DNA from: Mycobacterium yunnanensis
GTDB lineage: Bacteria > Actinomycetota > Actinomycetes > Mycobacteriales > Mycobacteriaceae
Length of the DNA stretch: 64,000 nt
Assembly (NCBI RefSeq): GCF_025823185.1
Contig: NZ_JACKVK010000002.1
Location: 1-64,000 of the forward strand
Direction of reading: 5' to 3'
In this document: piece after piece, positions 39,319 to 50,118 of the stretch
Position numbering within the stretch: the first letter of the stretch is position 1
How the letters are laid out: the number at the start of each line of letters is the position of its first letter
Position numbers and translations under genes: made by a program
The notes under the pieces: generated by a model
What the model saw: only the letters and a program-made list of their open reading frames with translations
What the model was told of the DNA's origin: nothing
Databases searched by the model: none

Positions 39319-40701
39319 CTAGGAGACGTAGCCGTCGGCCACCGTTAGGGCGGCGTCGAGGATCTGAAGTCCCTCGGCGACCTCGGCGTCGGAGATGTTG
39401 CACGCCGGCACCGCGTGGATGCGGTTGAAGTTGGCGAACGGCAGCAGGCCGCCGGACTTGCACGCCGCGATCACCGCGTTCATCGCCGGGCTCGAACCGC
39501 CGTACGGCGCCAAGGGTTCCCGGGTCTGCGGGTTGGCCACCAGTTCGATCGCCTGGAACACGCCAAGCCCGCGCACCTCGCCGACCGATGGGTGCTTCGC
39601 CGCGAGGTCGGCCAGGCCGGGGCCCAGCACCTCGGAGCCGATGCGGGCGGCGTTGGCCACCATGCCCTCGTCCTCCATGACGTTCAGCGTCGCGACGGCG
39701 GCCGCGCACGCCAGCGGGTGGCCGGAGTAGGTCAACCCGCCCGGGTAGGCGCGGTCGGCGAACGTCGAGTAGATCGCGTCGTTGATCGCCACGCCGCCCA
39801 GGGGCACGTAGCCCGAGGTGACGCCCTTGGCGAACGTGATGAGGTCCGGCACCACGTCGAAGTGCTGAATCGCGAACCACTTTCCGGTCCGTCCGAAGCC
39901 GGCCATCACCTCGTCGGCGATCATCACGATGCCGTACTTGTCGCAGATCTCGCGGACGCCGGCCATGTATCCGGGCGGGGGCACCATGATGCCCGCGGTG
40001 CCGGGCACCGACTCGAGGATGATCGCCGCGAACGACGTCGCCCCCTCGTGCTGGATCAGCCGCTCCAGGTACTCCAGCGCGCGCTCGCTCTCCTGCTGCT
40101 CGTTCTCCGCGTAGAAGGACGAGCGGTAGAGGAACGGGCCGTTGAAGTGCACCACGCCGCTGCTGGCGTAGTCGTTGGGGTAGCGGCGCGGGTCGCCCGT
40201 CAGGTTGACCGCGGTGTCGGTGCCACCGTGGTACGAGCGGTAGCGCGAGAGCACCTTGTAGCGGCCGGTGTGCAGCCGCGCCATCCGGACGGCGTGCTCG
40301 ACGGCGTCGGCGCCACCGTTGGTGAAGAACACGCGGTTGAGGTCACCGGGGGTGCGCTCGGCGATCAGCCGGGCCGCCTCGGAGCGCGCGGCGTTGACGT
40401 GCTGCGGCGCGACGGTGCAGAGCTTGGCCGCCTGCTCGGCGATGGCCTTGACGACCGTCGGGTGCTGGTGGCCGATGTTGGTGAACACCAATTGCCCGGA
40501 GAAGTCGAGCAGCTTGTTGCCGTTGCCGTCCCACACGTACTGGCCGTCGGAGGCCACGATGGTCATCGGCGTGATCTGGGCCTGCGCCGACCACGAGTGG
40601 AAGACGTGCTTGCGGTCGAGCTCGTAGGCGTGCGCGGCTTCGGCCTTGGCTGTCGCGAGGTCCTGACCGCTCGGAAGCAATTCGGTGTCGAAGGTCGTCA
40701 T
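39319..40701 (-). CDS. Class III omega-aminotransferase
   Basis: The 460-residue PLP enzyme has LLDFSGQLVFTNIGHQHP, FFTNGGADAVEHAVRMAR, SYHGGT, MIADEVMAGFGRTGKW, Lys292 (ITFAKGVTSGY) and GGLTYSGHPLACAAA. It should move an amino group from a beta-alanine-like or amine donor to pyruvate or 2-oxoglutarate. It is the second gene after mmsA with an 18-base gap; the paired activities suggest beta-alanine or 3-aminoisobutyrate breakdown through a semialdehyde. Confidence 0.9.
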   Translation of the reverse strand: MTTFDTELLPSGQDLATAKAEAAHAYELDRKHVFHSWSAQAQITPMTIVASDGQYVWDGNGNKLLDFSGQLVFTNIGHQHPTVVKAIAEQAAKLCTVAPQHVNAARSEAARLIAERTPGDLNRVFFTNGGADAVEHAVRMARLHTGRYKVLSRYRSYHGGTDTAVNLTGDPRRYPNDYASSGVVHFNGPFLYRSSFYAENEQQESERALEYLERLIQHEGATSFAAIILESVPGTAGIMVPPPGYMAGVREICDKYGIVMIADEVMAGFGRTGKWFAIQHFDVVPDLITFAKGVTSGYVPLGGVAINDAIYSTFADRAYPGGLTYSGHPLACAAAVATLNVMEDEGMVANAARIGSEVLGPGLADLAAKHPSVGEVRGLGVFQAIELVANPQTREPLAPYGGSSPAMNAVIAACKSGGLLPFANFNRIHAVPACNISDAEVAEGLQILDAALTVADGYVS

Positions 40702-40719
40702 GTACCCAGTCTCCCTGAC

Positions 40720-42228
<1,509 letters not shown>

Positions 42229-42246
42229 GCGTTTGATTCTGAGCGC

Positions 42247-42285
42247 TCATTCGTCATGACGGTGCCGACGATCTGTAACGAATGA
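42247..42285. promoter_or_regulatory. Candidate PucR operator between mmsA and pucR-type gene
   Basis: TCATTCGT (42247-42254) and ACGAATGA (42278-42285) are perfect 8-base reverse complements in the 81-base divergent promoter region. A regulator bound here could control both directions. Confidence 0.55.
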
Positions 42286-42309
42286 CGCCAAAAAACTTAC
42301 TATGTGTAG

Positions 42310-43920
42310 ATGCAGCCCACCGTCCGCGAGATCCTGGCGCTGCCGGTGCTCGAGGCCGGCGACCCCGTCCTGGTCTGCGGCGCCACCCGGCCCGACGTCC
42401 TGGACCGCCCCGTCCGGTGGGTACACGTCAGCGATCTGCCGGACCTGTCCAACCTCCTCGAGGGTGGCGAGATGGTGCTGACCACCGGGCAGGCGCTGAC
42501 CGACGAACACCGCCGGGACGACTACCTGCCGCAGCTCGCCCGCGCGGGAGCCGTGGCGCTCGTCGTCGAACTCGGGGTGCACGTCGACGAGGTGCCACCG
42601 TCGGTGGTGGCGGTCGGCGCGAATCTCGACCTGCCCGTCGTCGCCCTGCGGCGCCCGGTCCGCTTCGTCGAGGTCACCGAAGAGGTGCACCGCCGAATCG
42701 TGGCCGAGCAGTACGCCGAGGTGGACTACGCCCGCCGGGTGCACGAGGCGTTCGTCAACCTCAGCATGCGCCGGGCCTCCGTCGACGAGATCGTCGCGGC
42801 CGCGGCCGACATGCTCGACACGCCAATCGTCTTGGAGGACCTCAACCATCAGGCGCTGGCCTTCGTGCGCCGAGGGCTCACGCTCACCGAACTGCTCGAC
42901 GACTGGGAGCGCCGCTCACGGCTCGAGGCCGGGACGTGGGTGACGTGTGCGGTCGGCCCGTACCGGCAGGAGTGGGGGCGGCTGGTGGCGCCGGTGGGGC
43001 AGTCCGACGACCGGACCGCCACCACCCTGGAACGGGCGGCCCAGGCGCTGGCGATGCACCGCATGGTCGAGCAGGACCGCACGTCTTTGGAACTGCGAGC
43101 GCAGAGCGGTCTGGTCGACGACCTGCTGCGGGGGCGGTTGCGCGACGAGGCCGAGGCGACCGCCCGCGCACATGCCCTTGGTCTGCGACCGGCGCTCACG
43201 TACGTGCCAATCACGGTGCGGGTGCCGGAGACCACGACCGCCAACCAACTGCTGATTCAGCAGCGACGCGGCCGCACACTGGATGCGCTGGTGCACGCCA
43301 TCCGATCCCTGGGACACAGCGTGCTGAGCGCCAGCCGCGACGACGGCCGCGTCGACCTGCTGCTGGCGCCGCAGCCAAGGGCGATGGCCGTCAGGGCCGA
43401 CCCCAGCGCCGAACGCATCCTGGTCGAGGTCGCGGCGGGAATGCGTCGCGCCGTGCTCGCGGTCGACGGTGTCTCGCGGTGCGTCATCGGCGTGGGGCCG
43501 GAGTCGAGCCGGCTCGTCGACGCCGCAGGTGGCCTCGCCGAGTCCGGGCACGTGGCCGACGTCGCGCTGGCGATGCCCGACCGTCCCGACGTCAAGCCGT
43601 TCGTCCGGGCGGCCGACGTGCGGCTACGGGGTCTGATCGCCTTGATTCGCTCCGACCAACGGGTCCAGGCGTTCGCCGAGACCGAGCTCCGCGGGCTGCT
43701 GGAGCGTCGGGCCACCCATGGCGACGAGACGTTCGACCTGCTGGCGGCCTATCTCGAGGAGGGTGGCAACAAGGCGGCCCTGGCCAAGCGGCTGCACCTG
43801 TCGCGGCCGACGCTCTACGCGCGGCTGGCCGCGGTCGAGCGGCTTCTCGGGGTCGACCTCGACGACGCGGAGTCGAGGACGTCGCTGCACGTCGCGATGA
43901 TGGTGCTCGCGCGGCCCTAG
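42310..43920 (+). CDS. PucR family transcriptional regulator
   Basis: The 536-residue protein has an N-terminal PucR sensor domain (TVREILALPVLEAGDPVLVCG, VRWVHVSDLPDLSNLLEGGEMVLTTG), a central GGDEF-like region and a C-terminal HTH_30 (LEEGGNKAALAKRLHLSRPTLYARL). PucR proteins activate purine or amine catabolic genes in the presence of an intermediate. It faces the mmsA-aminotransferase operon, its likely target. Its stop codon overlaps the stop of the convergent DUF808 gene within CTAG. Confidence 0.92.
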   Translation: MQPTVREILALPVLEAGDPVLVCGATRPDVLDRPVRWVHVSDLPDLSNLLEGGEMVLTTGQALTDEHRRDDYLPQLARAGAVALVVELGVHVDEVPPSVVAVGANLDLPVVALRRPVRFVEVTEEVHRRIVAEQYAEVDYARRVHEAFVNLSMRRASVDEIVAAAADMLDTPIVLEDLNHQALAFVRRGLTLTELLDDWERRSRLEAGTWVTCAVGPYRQEWGRLVAPVGQSDDRTATTLERAAQALAMHRMVEQDRTSLELRAQSGLVDDLLRGRLRDEAEATARAHALGLRPALTYVPITVRVPETTTANQLLIQQRRGRTLDALVHAIRSLGHSVLSASRDDGRVDLLLAPQPRAMAVRADPSAERILVEVAAGMRRAVLAVDGVSRCVIGVGPESSRLVDAAGGLAESGHVADVALAMPDRPDVKPFVRAADVRLRGLIALIRSDQRVQAFAETELRGLLERRATHGDETFDLLAAYLEEGGNKAALAKRLHLSRPTLYARLAAVERLLGVDLDDAESRTSLHVAMMVLARP

Positions 43921-44834
43921 TGCTTCTTCGTGCCGAACGGGAGGACGTGGACGACGGCCGCGACGACGCCGCCGACGACCAGCCCGATCACCGCCGAGAT
44001 TCCCGTGTTCAGCAGCCAGGCGACCAGGCCGTTGAGGCCCTGCTCGAGATGGTGGACGAACCCGTAGGGCGCGTGCCACCCCAGGGTGTCGGTGCCGACG
44101 AGAAGGATGTGGCCGCCGACCCACAGCATGGCGACGGTGCCGATCACCGACAGTGCCGACAGCAGCTTCGGCATGCCGACCACCAGACCGCGACCGAATT
44201 TCTGCGCGAAGGCCGACGAACGTTGGGTCAGGGCCAGGCCGACGTCGTCCATCTTCACGATCGCCGCGACGACGCCGTACACCGCGATGGTGATGACGAA
44301 CGCCACGACGATCAGGATGATCAGCCGCGGCCAGAAGGACTGGTCGGCCACCTCGTTGAGCGCGATCACCATGATCTCCGCCGACAGGATGAAGTCGGTG
44401 CGGATCGCACTGCTCGTCATCTGCTTCTCGGCGTCCTCGCCGACGGCGGAGGCGGGCGCGGTGTGACCGGAGCCCTTCCGGGTCACCATCGCCAGGACCT
44501 TCTCGGCGCCCTCGAAGCACAGATAGGTCGCGCCGAGCATCAGGATCGGTGTGAGGAGCCACGGCACGAACTGGCTGAGCAGCAACGCCGCGGGAAGGAT
44601 GAACAGCAGCTTGTTGCGCAGCGAGCCGAGCGCGATGCGCTTGATCATCGGCAGCTCGCGCTCGGCGGAGATGCCGTGCACGTACTGCGGCGTCACGGCG
44701 GTGTCGTCGATGACCACGCCGGCCGCCTTCGCCGTCGCGCGACCCGCGGCCGCACCGATGTCGTCGACCGAGGCCGCCGCCAGCCGGGCCAGCGCCGCGA
44801 CGTCGTCCAGCAGTCCGAACAGCCCGGCGCTCAT
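43917..44834 (-). CDS. DUF808 family integral membrane protein
   Basis: The 305-residue protein matches the DUF808/YedI family: SAGLFGLLDDVAALARLAAASVDD, DDTAVTPQYVHG, then several membrane helices including LLFILPAALLLSQFVPWLL and LIILIVVAFVITIAVYGVVAAIV, with EDAEKQMTSSAIRTDFILSAEI between. The function of the family is unknown. The ATG at 44834 gives the conserved start; an upstream in-frame extension to 44936 runs into the divergent gene. Confidence 0.88.
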   Translation of the reverse strand: MSAGLFGLLDDVAALARLAAASVDDIGAAAGRATAKAAGVVIDDTAVTPQYVHGISAERELPMIKRIALGSLRNKLLFILPAALLLSQFVPWLLTPILMLGATYLCFEGAEKVLAMVTRKGSGHTAPASAVGEDAEKQMTSSAIRTDFILSAEIMVIALNEVADQSFWPRLIILIVVAFVITIAVYGVVAAIVKMDDVGLALTQRSSAFAQKFGRGLVVGMPKLLSALSVIGTVAMLWVGGHILLVGTDTLGWHAPYGFVHHLEQGLNGLVAWLLNTGISAVIGLVVGGVVAAVVHVLPFGTKKH

Positions 44835-44886
44835 GCTTTCCGCCTCATGACCAATGAGCCTACGTGGAGTCTGGGAGGCTGCTGGG

Positions 44887-46026
44887 ATGACTTCGCCTGA
44901 CACCAGTGCCGACGTCGTCGTCATCGGCGGCGGCATCGCCGGGGTGTCGATCGCCTACGAACTCTCGCGCTCGGTCCGGGTCACGGTGCTCGAGATGGAG
45001 CCGACGCTGGCCTTCCACACGACGGGTCGCTCGGCCGCGATATTCCTGGAAACCTATGGCGGCGAGCAGATTCGGGCCTTGACGACGGGGAGTCGAGCCT
45101 TCTTCACCGATCCGCCAGAGGGTTTCGAGCCGGCCTTGGCGGCGCCGCGTCCACTCCTTCAGTTCGCGACCGAGGGGCGTGGAGGGGTGATCGAGCGGAT
45201 GCACGCCGCGGTGCTGAGGCTGGTCTCGGACGCCGAATTGCTCGACGGCGAGGCGTGCCGGGAGCTGTACCCATTGCTGCGGCCGGGGGTGGCCGAGCGC
45301 GGAATGTACGAGCCGCGAGCTCTGGCGCTCGACGTGGCGGCGCTGCACCAGGGGTACGTCGGCGGTGCGCGCCGCAACGGCACCGAGATCGTGCGCACCG
45401 CCCGCGTGGTGTCGCTGGAGCGGACCGGGGACGCGTGGACCGCCACGACCGCCGACGGTGGCCGCCATCGGGCACCGGTGGTGGTCGACGCCGCAGGCGC
45501 GTGGGCGGACGTGGTGGCCGCCGCGGCCGGTGTCCGTCCCGTCGGATTGACCCCGCTGCGCCGGACGATATTCATGGTCACCTCGCCGCTGGGGGAGGGG
45601 ACCCGCGATCTGCCCAACCTCAGTGACGTCGACCAGGCCTTCTACGTCAATCCCGAAGGCGCGCAATTCCTCTGCTCGCCGGCCGACGAGACGCCGTGCC
45701 CGCCGAGTGACGCCAAGCCGGACACGCTCGAGATCGCACGGGCCATCGAGGCGATCAACGCGGCGACGACGATCGGGATTCGCGGAATCGGGGCGTCGTG
45801 GGCCGGTCTGCGCACGTTCGCGCCCGACCGCTCGTTCGTCCTCGGCGCGGACGACGAGGTTCCTGGCTTCTTCTGGCTCGCCGGCCAGGGCGGCTACGGC
45901 ATCCAGACCGCGCCGGCGACCGCCCGGCTGGGTGCGGCCCTCGTGCTCGGTGAGCCAGCCCCGCCGGACCTGGTGGCGCGCGGGCTCGACGTCAGCCGGC
46001 TGGCGCCGGGTCGCCTTCGGTCATGA
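44887..46026 (+). CDS. FAD-dependent amino-acid oxidase (DAO family)
   Basis: The 379-residue flavoprotein has the FAD motif VVVIGGGIAGVSIAYEL, the DAO-family body with DAAGAWADVVAAAAG and a C-terminal FWLAGQGGYGIQTAPATARLGA. Such enzymes oxidise glycine, D-amino acids or N-methyl amino acids, giving imine and H2O2 or reducing an acceptor. The true substrate is not evident. GGGAGG lies upstream of the ATG. Its last 35 bases overlap the convergent MarR gene. Confidence 0.88.
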   Translation: MTSPDTSADVVVIGGGIAGVSIAYELSRSVRVTVLEMEPTLAFHTTGRSAAIFLETYGGEQIRALTTGSRAFFTDPPEGFEPALAAPRPLLQFATEGRGGVIERMHAAVLRLVSDAELLDGEACRELYPLLRPGVAERGMYEPRALALDVAALHQGYVGGARRNGTEIVRTARVVSLERTGDAWTATTADGGRHRAPVVVDAAGAWADVVAAAAGVRPVGLTPLRRTIFMVTSPLGEGTRDLPNLSDVDQAFYVNPEGAQFLCSPADETPCPPSDAKPDTLEIARAIEAINAATTIGIRGIGASWAGLRTFAPDRSFVLGADDEVPGFFWLAGQGGYGIQTAPATARLGAALVLGEPAPPDLVARGLDVSRLAPGRLRS

Positions 46027-46468
46027 CGGCGACGAGCTGGTCGAAGTAGGAGCAGACGGCCTCCTGTTGGGCCGGGGTCAAGGCGTGCCCGACGTCGTCC
46101 ATGGCGCGCACGATGGGCGCCCAGGTGTCGAACAGTCGGTCGACGGCGTGCGGCAGGGCGCGTACCGCCACCCGTCGGCGGTCGTGGGCGTCGCGGACGC
46201 GTTCGACGAGTCCGTCGGTTTCCAGCCGGTCCAGCAACACGGTCACCGACGCCGACCGCAGGTCGAGCCGACGGGCCAACTCGGTGGGGCCCATCGCGCC
46301 GTGGACGTCGAGCAGTCGCAGGGCGGCCATGTCGGTGGCGTTGAGCCCCATGCGCCGGGCCTGTCGTCGTTGCAGTTCGTCGTGCGCCTCGAGGAAACCC
46401 CGCATCGCGAGCATGGGTGCGCTGAGGCCGGCGAGCCAGTGCCCCGTCTCGTCGCGTTCGTGTGTCAC
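45992..46468 (-). CDS. MarR family transcriptional regulator
   Basis: The 158-residue MarR protein has a winged helix: MGPTELARRLDLRSASVTVLLDRLETDGLVERVRDAHDRR is the DNA-contact region with wing. It is divergent from a flavin monooxygenase and an MFS pump, with 70 bases between, and probably represses both in the absence of a toxic ligand (inference from position). The start is GTG at 46468. Confidence 0.9.
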   Translation of the reverse strand: MTHERDETGHWLAGLSAPMLAMRGFLEAHDELQRRQARRMGLNATDMAALRLLDVHGAMGPTELARRLDLRSASVTVLLDRLETDGLVERVRDAHDRRRVAVRALPHAVDRLFDTWAPIVRAMDDVGHALTPAQQEAVCSYFDQLVAVMTEGDPAPAG

Positions 46469-46508
46469 GCCACCACCTCCCCGTGGGCAATTCTTTCGAA
46501 GATCGTGT

Positions 46509-46519
46509 ATTACGTTAAT
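46509..46519. promoter_or_regulatory. Candidate MarR operator
   Basis: ATTACGTTAAT (ATTA-CGT-TAAT) is an AT-rich near-palindrome in the centre of the 70-base gap between the MarR gene and the monooxygenase. A TAGGTACAT sequence follows, which could be part of the rightward promoter. Confidence 0.45.
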
Positions 46520-46538
46520 CTAGGTACATCCTCTCAGA

Positions 46539-47765
46539 TTGGACATCGAACCCGTGACCCACCACGCCGTCATCTCCGGAGCAGGTATCGCCGGACCCGC
46601 ATTGGCCCACGAACTCACCGCTCGGGGCTGGCGCGCCACCGTCGTCGAGAGGTTCCCGCAGCGCCGATTCGAGGGACAGAACGTCGACGTCAGGGGCGCC
46701 GCGCGTGAGGTGGCCCGCCGGATGGGCATCGACGACGAGTTGCGCGCCGCCAACACCGGCGAGATCGGGATGCGCTTCACCCGGGCCGACGGCACGCCTG
46801 CGGCGTCCTTCCCGGTCGACCCCAGCGGCGAAACAGACGGTCCGACAGCCGAATTGGAGATCCTCCGCGGTGAGCTGTCCCGCATCCTCATCGAACGCAC
46901 CGCCGACCGGGCCGACTACCGCTTCGGCACCGAGATCACCGCCGTCACCGACCACGGTGACGGCGTCACCACGACCCTGCAGGACGGCTCGACGATCGAG
47001 GCGGATCTGGTGGTGATCGCCGAGGGCCTGCGCTCGCGGGGGCGCCGCTTCGTCACCACCGCCGAGGTCAACGATCTCGGCATGTACTTCGCGTACCTCA
47101 CCCTGACCCGTCGCGACACCGACGACCAATGGTGGAATTGGCAGCACGCCCCTGGGCGACGAGCCGTACACCTGCGACCCGACAACCTCGGCACCACGCG
47201 AGCGATACTCACCTTCATCAGCGACGTTCGCGGCCTGGAAGGTCTGTCCCGCGCCGACCACATCGCCATCTTGCGCAAGACCTTCGCCGACGTGGGCGGG
47301 GCGGCCCCCCGCATCCTGGCCGAACTGGACGACGCTCCGCTGTACTTCGACGCGCTGGGTCAGGTGCGGTCCCCGCGCTGGAGCACGGGCCGGGTCGCCC
47401 TGCTTGGAGACGCCGCCCACTGCAACGCCACCTTCGGTGGCACCGGGACCAGCTTGGCGCTCATCGGCGCCCACGTGCTGGCCGGTGAACTGTCGCGCGA
47501 CGACGACCACCTGGCCGCCGTGGCGCGGTACACGCAGTTCATGCGTCCGCTCGCCGAGAAGGCCGGTCAGGTCTCCATCGACACGCTGCGGCGCGCCAAC
47601 CCCCGCACCCAGCGGGGGATCGACGTGTTGCACGCCGGGGCGCGGCTGACGGCGAGCCCGGTGGGGCGCACCGCGACGCGACTGCTCGGTCGACGCATGA
47701 CCACGGCGGCCGACGGGGCCCGGCTGCCCGACTTTCCGACGACGGCCAGCCAGCGCATCAACTGA
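46539..47765 (+). CDS. FAD-dependent aromatic/drug monooxygenase
   Basis: The 408-residue class A flavoprotein monooxygenase has HHAVISGAGIAGPALAHEL (FAD), a central LEILRGELSRIL with the flavin-contact arginine, and GRVALLGDAAHCNATFGGTG. This group includes hydroxylases of phenols and drug-inactivating enzymes of the TetX/Rox type. The start is TTG at 46539 or, more conservatively, GTG at 46554; neither has a good ribosome site, so translation may be leaderless. The MFS gene follows after 12 bases. Confidence 0.87.
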   Translation: MDIEPVTHHAVISGAGIAGPALAHELTARGWRATVVERFPQRRFEGQNVDVRGAAREVARRMGIDDELRAANTGEIGMRFTRADGTPAASFPVDPSGETDGPTAELEILRGELSRILIERTADRADYRFGTEITAVTDHGDGVTTTLQDGSTIEADLVVIAEGLRSRGRRFVTTAEVNDLGMYFAYLTLTRRDTDDQWWNWQHAPGRRAVHLRPDNLGTTRAILTFISDVRGLEGLSRADHIAILRKTFADVGGAAPRILAELDDAPLYFDALGQVRSPRWSTGRVALLGDAAHCNATFGGTGTSLALIGAHVLAGELSRDDDHLAAVARYTQFMRPLAEKAGQVSIDTLRRANPRTQRGIDVLHAGARLTASPVGRTATRLLGRRMTTAADGARLPDFPTTASQRIN

Positions 47766-47777
47766 CGCCTGACTACG

Positions 47778-49187
47778 GTGACAGCGGTGCCGTCACCGAA
47801 CACCCCCGACGAACCGGAGCCCTTCCCGCGGGGCATGGCGCTGTTGGTGGCCGGCGCCTTCTTCATGGAGATCGTCGACGCCACGATCATCACGCCGGCG
47901 ATCCCGTTGGTGGCCGCGTCGTTCGGCGTCGAACCGGTCGACGTCAACATCGCAATCTCGGCCTATCTCGTCACGTTGGCGGTGCTCATACCGGCGAGCG
48001 GATGGCTGGCCGACCGCTTCGGTCCGCGACCGGTGTTCACCGCGGCGATCGCGATCTTCACGCTGGCCTCCCTGGGATGTGCGCTCAGCACGTCGCTGCC
48101 GATGCTCGTCGGCACGCGCATCCTGCAGGGCGTCGGTGGCGCGATGATGGTGCCCGTCGGCCGGTTGGCGGTGCTGCGGTTCAGCGGCAAGGCCAACCTG
48201 ATGCGAGCGATCGCGTTGTTGACGTGGCCCGCGCTGACCGCGCCGGTCGTCGCTCCCGTGCTCGGTGGGGCGATCGCCAGCCTCGGGTCGTGGCGCTGGA
48301 TCTTCCTGGTCAACGTGCCCATCGGTGTCGTCGGTGTGCTGTTGTCCCGCAGACTCATTCGCGGTGAAGCGCACCCGTCCCCGCGGCCACTGGATTGGCG
48401 TGGGCTGCTGATGTTGGGGGCGGGGATCGCCGCGGCTCTGATTGCGCTGGAGAACGTGCACGTCGACGCCACGCACGGGGCGCTGGTCGCCGCAGGCGGG
48501 GCGACGGCCGTGGTGCTCCTGGCCGCTGCGACGTGGCATCTGATGCACGCCTCGGACCCGCTCGTCGAACTGCGGGTGTTGCGGGTGCCGACCCTGCGCA
48601 TCACGGTGACCGCCGGATCCTTGTACCGCCTCGTCATCACCGCCGTGCCGTTCCTGCTGGCGCTGGAGTTCCAACTGGTGTTCGGGTGGACGCCGTTCGC
48701 GTCGGGGCTGATGGTCGCGGTGCTGTTCCTCGGGAACATCGCGGTGAAGCCGGCAACCACACCGCTGATGCGGCGCTTCGGGATTCGCCGCGTGCTCCTC
48801 GTCAACGGGGTGGCGTCGGTCGGGTGGTACGGGCTGTTGGCGGGCCTGGCGCCGAGCATGCCCGTCGCCGCGGTCGCCGCCATCCTGTTCGTCAGCGGCG
48901 CACTGCGGTCGATTGGCTTCACCGCCTACGTCAGCCTGGCGTTCTCCGACCTCAGCGGCGATGACCTGACCCACGGCAACACCCTCAACGCCGCCGTACA
49001 AGAACTCGCCGCCGGTCTCGGCATCGCGCTGGCCGCACTGGTACTCACCACCGTCGGCCCGTTCGCCCGGACCGCCGGCGCGGCCTATTCGTGGACCTTC
49101 GTGGCGCTGGGAGCGCTGATGGCCATCACCATCGTCGCGACGATCCGACTGCCGCGCGACGCGGGGAGCGCGGTGACCGCTCGCTAG
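47778..49187 (+). CDS. MFS transporter, DHA2-type multidrug efflux
   Basis: The 469-residue transporter has 12-14 hydrophobic helices, motif A between helices 2 and 3 (GWLADRFGPRPVF) and motif C-like GGAMMVPVGRL and VAPVLGGAIAS features of proton/drug antiporters. Close spacing to the flavin monooxygenase suggests a shared transcript and shared control by the divergent MarR protein. The start is GTG at 47778; the GTG at 47787 is also possible. Confidence 0.88.
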   Translation: MTAVPSPNTPDEPEPFPRGMALLVAGAFFMEIVDATIITPAIPLVAASFGVEPVDVNIAISAYLVTLAVLIPASGWLADRFGPRPVFTAAIAIFTLASLGCALSTSLPMLVGTRILQGVGGAMMVPVGRLAVLRFSGKANLMRAIALLTWPALTAPVVAPVLGGAIASLGSWRWIFLVNVPIGVVGVLLSRRLIRGEAHPSPRPLDWRGLLMLGAGIAAALIALENVHVDATHGALVAAGGATAVVLLAAATWHLMHASDPLVELRVLRVPTLRITVTAGSLYRLVITAVPFLLALEFQLVFGWTPFASGLMVAVLFLGNIAVKPATTPLMRRFGIRRVLLVNGVASVGWYGLLAGLAPSMPVAAVAAILFVSGALRSIGFTAYVSLAFSDLSGDDLTHGNTLNAAVQELAAGLGIALAALVLTTVGPFARTAGAAYSWTFVALGALMAITIVATIRLPRDAGSAVTAR

Positions 49188-49254
49188 TCCTCCTCGAGTG
49201 GCCACTTACGCTGCGCCCGAGACCCTTTGGCGTGTGGCAACTGGCCACTCGCGG

Positions 49255-50118
49255 TCATTCCAGCAACTCGCTGCGGCGGAGTTCCTCCCACAGCGCCATC
49301 CGCGTGCGCGCGGGTTCGCCGACGGCGTCCATCACCAGGGGGATGAGGAGTTCGGTGAGCAGGAAGCCCGCCGCCATGCTCTGGTAGGTGGTGCCCACGG
49401 TGCTCGAGGCCGCCAGGACCACCTCGGCGTCCGGCGCGACGGGACAGGCCAGGTCGTCGGTGATCAGCAGCACCGTCGCACCGGCCCTGTGCACCCGCGC
49501 GGCGAGCTCGGCGACACTGCGCTGATAGCGGTGGTAGTCGAAGAGGACCACCACGTCGCGGCGCGTCAGTTCGATCATCGACCCGAGGTCGCGGCCGCCG
49601 GGGTCGGTCAGCACCCGCACCCCGGGGCGCAGTTGTTCCAGATGCGCGGCCAGGTGGACCGCCAGCAGGTGGGAGAACCGGCCGCCATGCAGGTAGAGCG
49701 GGCGGGTGGTGTCGGCGAGCAGGGCGACGGCCGCCTCGACCGCCGGCGCGGGCAGCTGGGCCAAAGTTCGTTCGGCTTGGGCGTTTTGGGCTCGGCCCTG
49801 CTGGAGCAGGCGATCGAGGGGCCCCGCATCGGTCGAGCCGGTGGGGGCCACCGGCAATCGGGTGATCGGACCGTTGGACTGTGCGCTCAGCTCCGCCCGC
49901 AACGCCACCTGTAGGTCGGTGAAGCCGTCGTAGCCGAGGGACTGGGCGAACCGCAGCACGGTCGGCGGGCTGACCTCGGCGCGTTCGGCGAGGCGGGCGG
50001 CGCTGGTCAGCCCGGCGCTCGGATAGTCGGCCAGCAGCGCCCGGCCGACGCGCCGCTCCGCCTTGCTCAACGACGGCAGGGCGGCGCCGGCGCGCGCGGC
50101 GACGCTCTCCTCGGTCAC
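49255..50118 (-). CDS. MurR/RpiR family transcriptional regulator
   Basis: The 287-residue protein has an N-terminal HTH_6 domain (LTSAARLAERAEVSPPTVLRFAQSLGYDGFTDLQ) and a SIS sugar/phospho-ligand domain (about 120-250: LYLHGGRFSHLLAVHLA, DVVVLFDYHRYQRSV). It is second after the amidotransferase gene, with a GTGA overlap. Its likely targets are that gene and the divergent glutamine synthetase-like operon. RpiR ligands are usually phosphosugars, so its ligand here may differ. Confidence 0.9.
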   Translation of the reverse strand: MTEESVAARAGAALPSLSKAERRVGRALLADYPSAGLTSAARLAERAEVSPPTVLRFAQSLGYDGFTDLQVALRAELSAQSNGPITRLPVAPTGSTDAGPLDRLLQQGRAQNAQAERTLAQLPAPAVEAAVALLADTTRPLYLHGGRFSHLLAVHLAAHLEQLRPGVRVLTDPGGRDLGSMIELTRRDVVVLFDYHRYQRSVAELAARVHRAGATVLLITDDLACPVAPDAEVVLAASSTVGTTYQSMAAGFLLTELLIPLVMDAVGEPARTRMALWEELRRSELLE

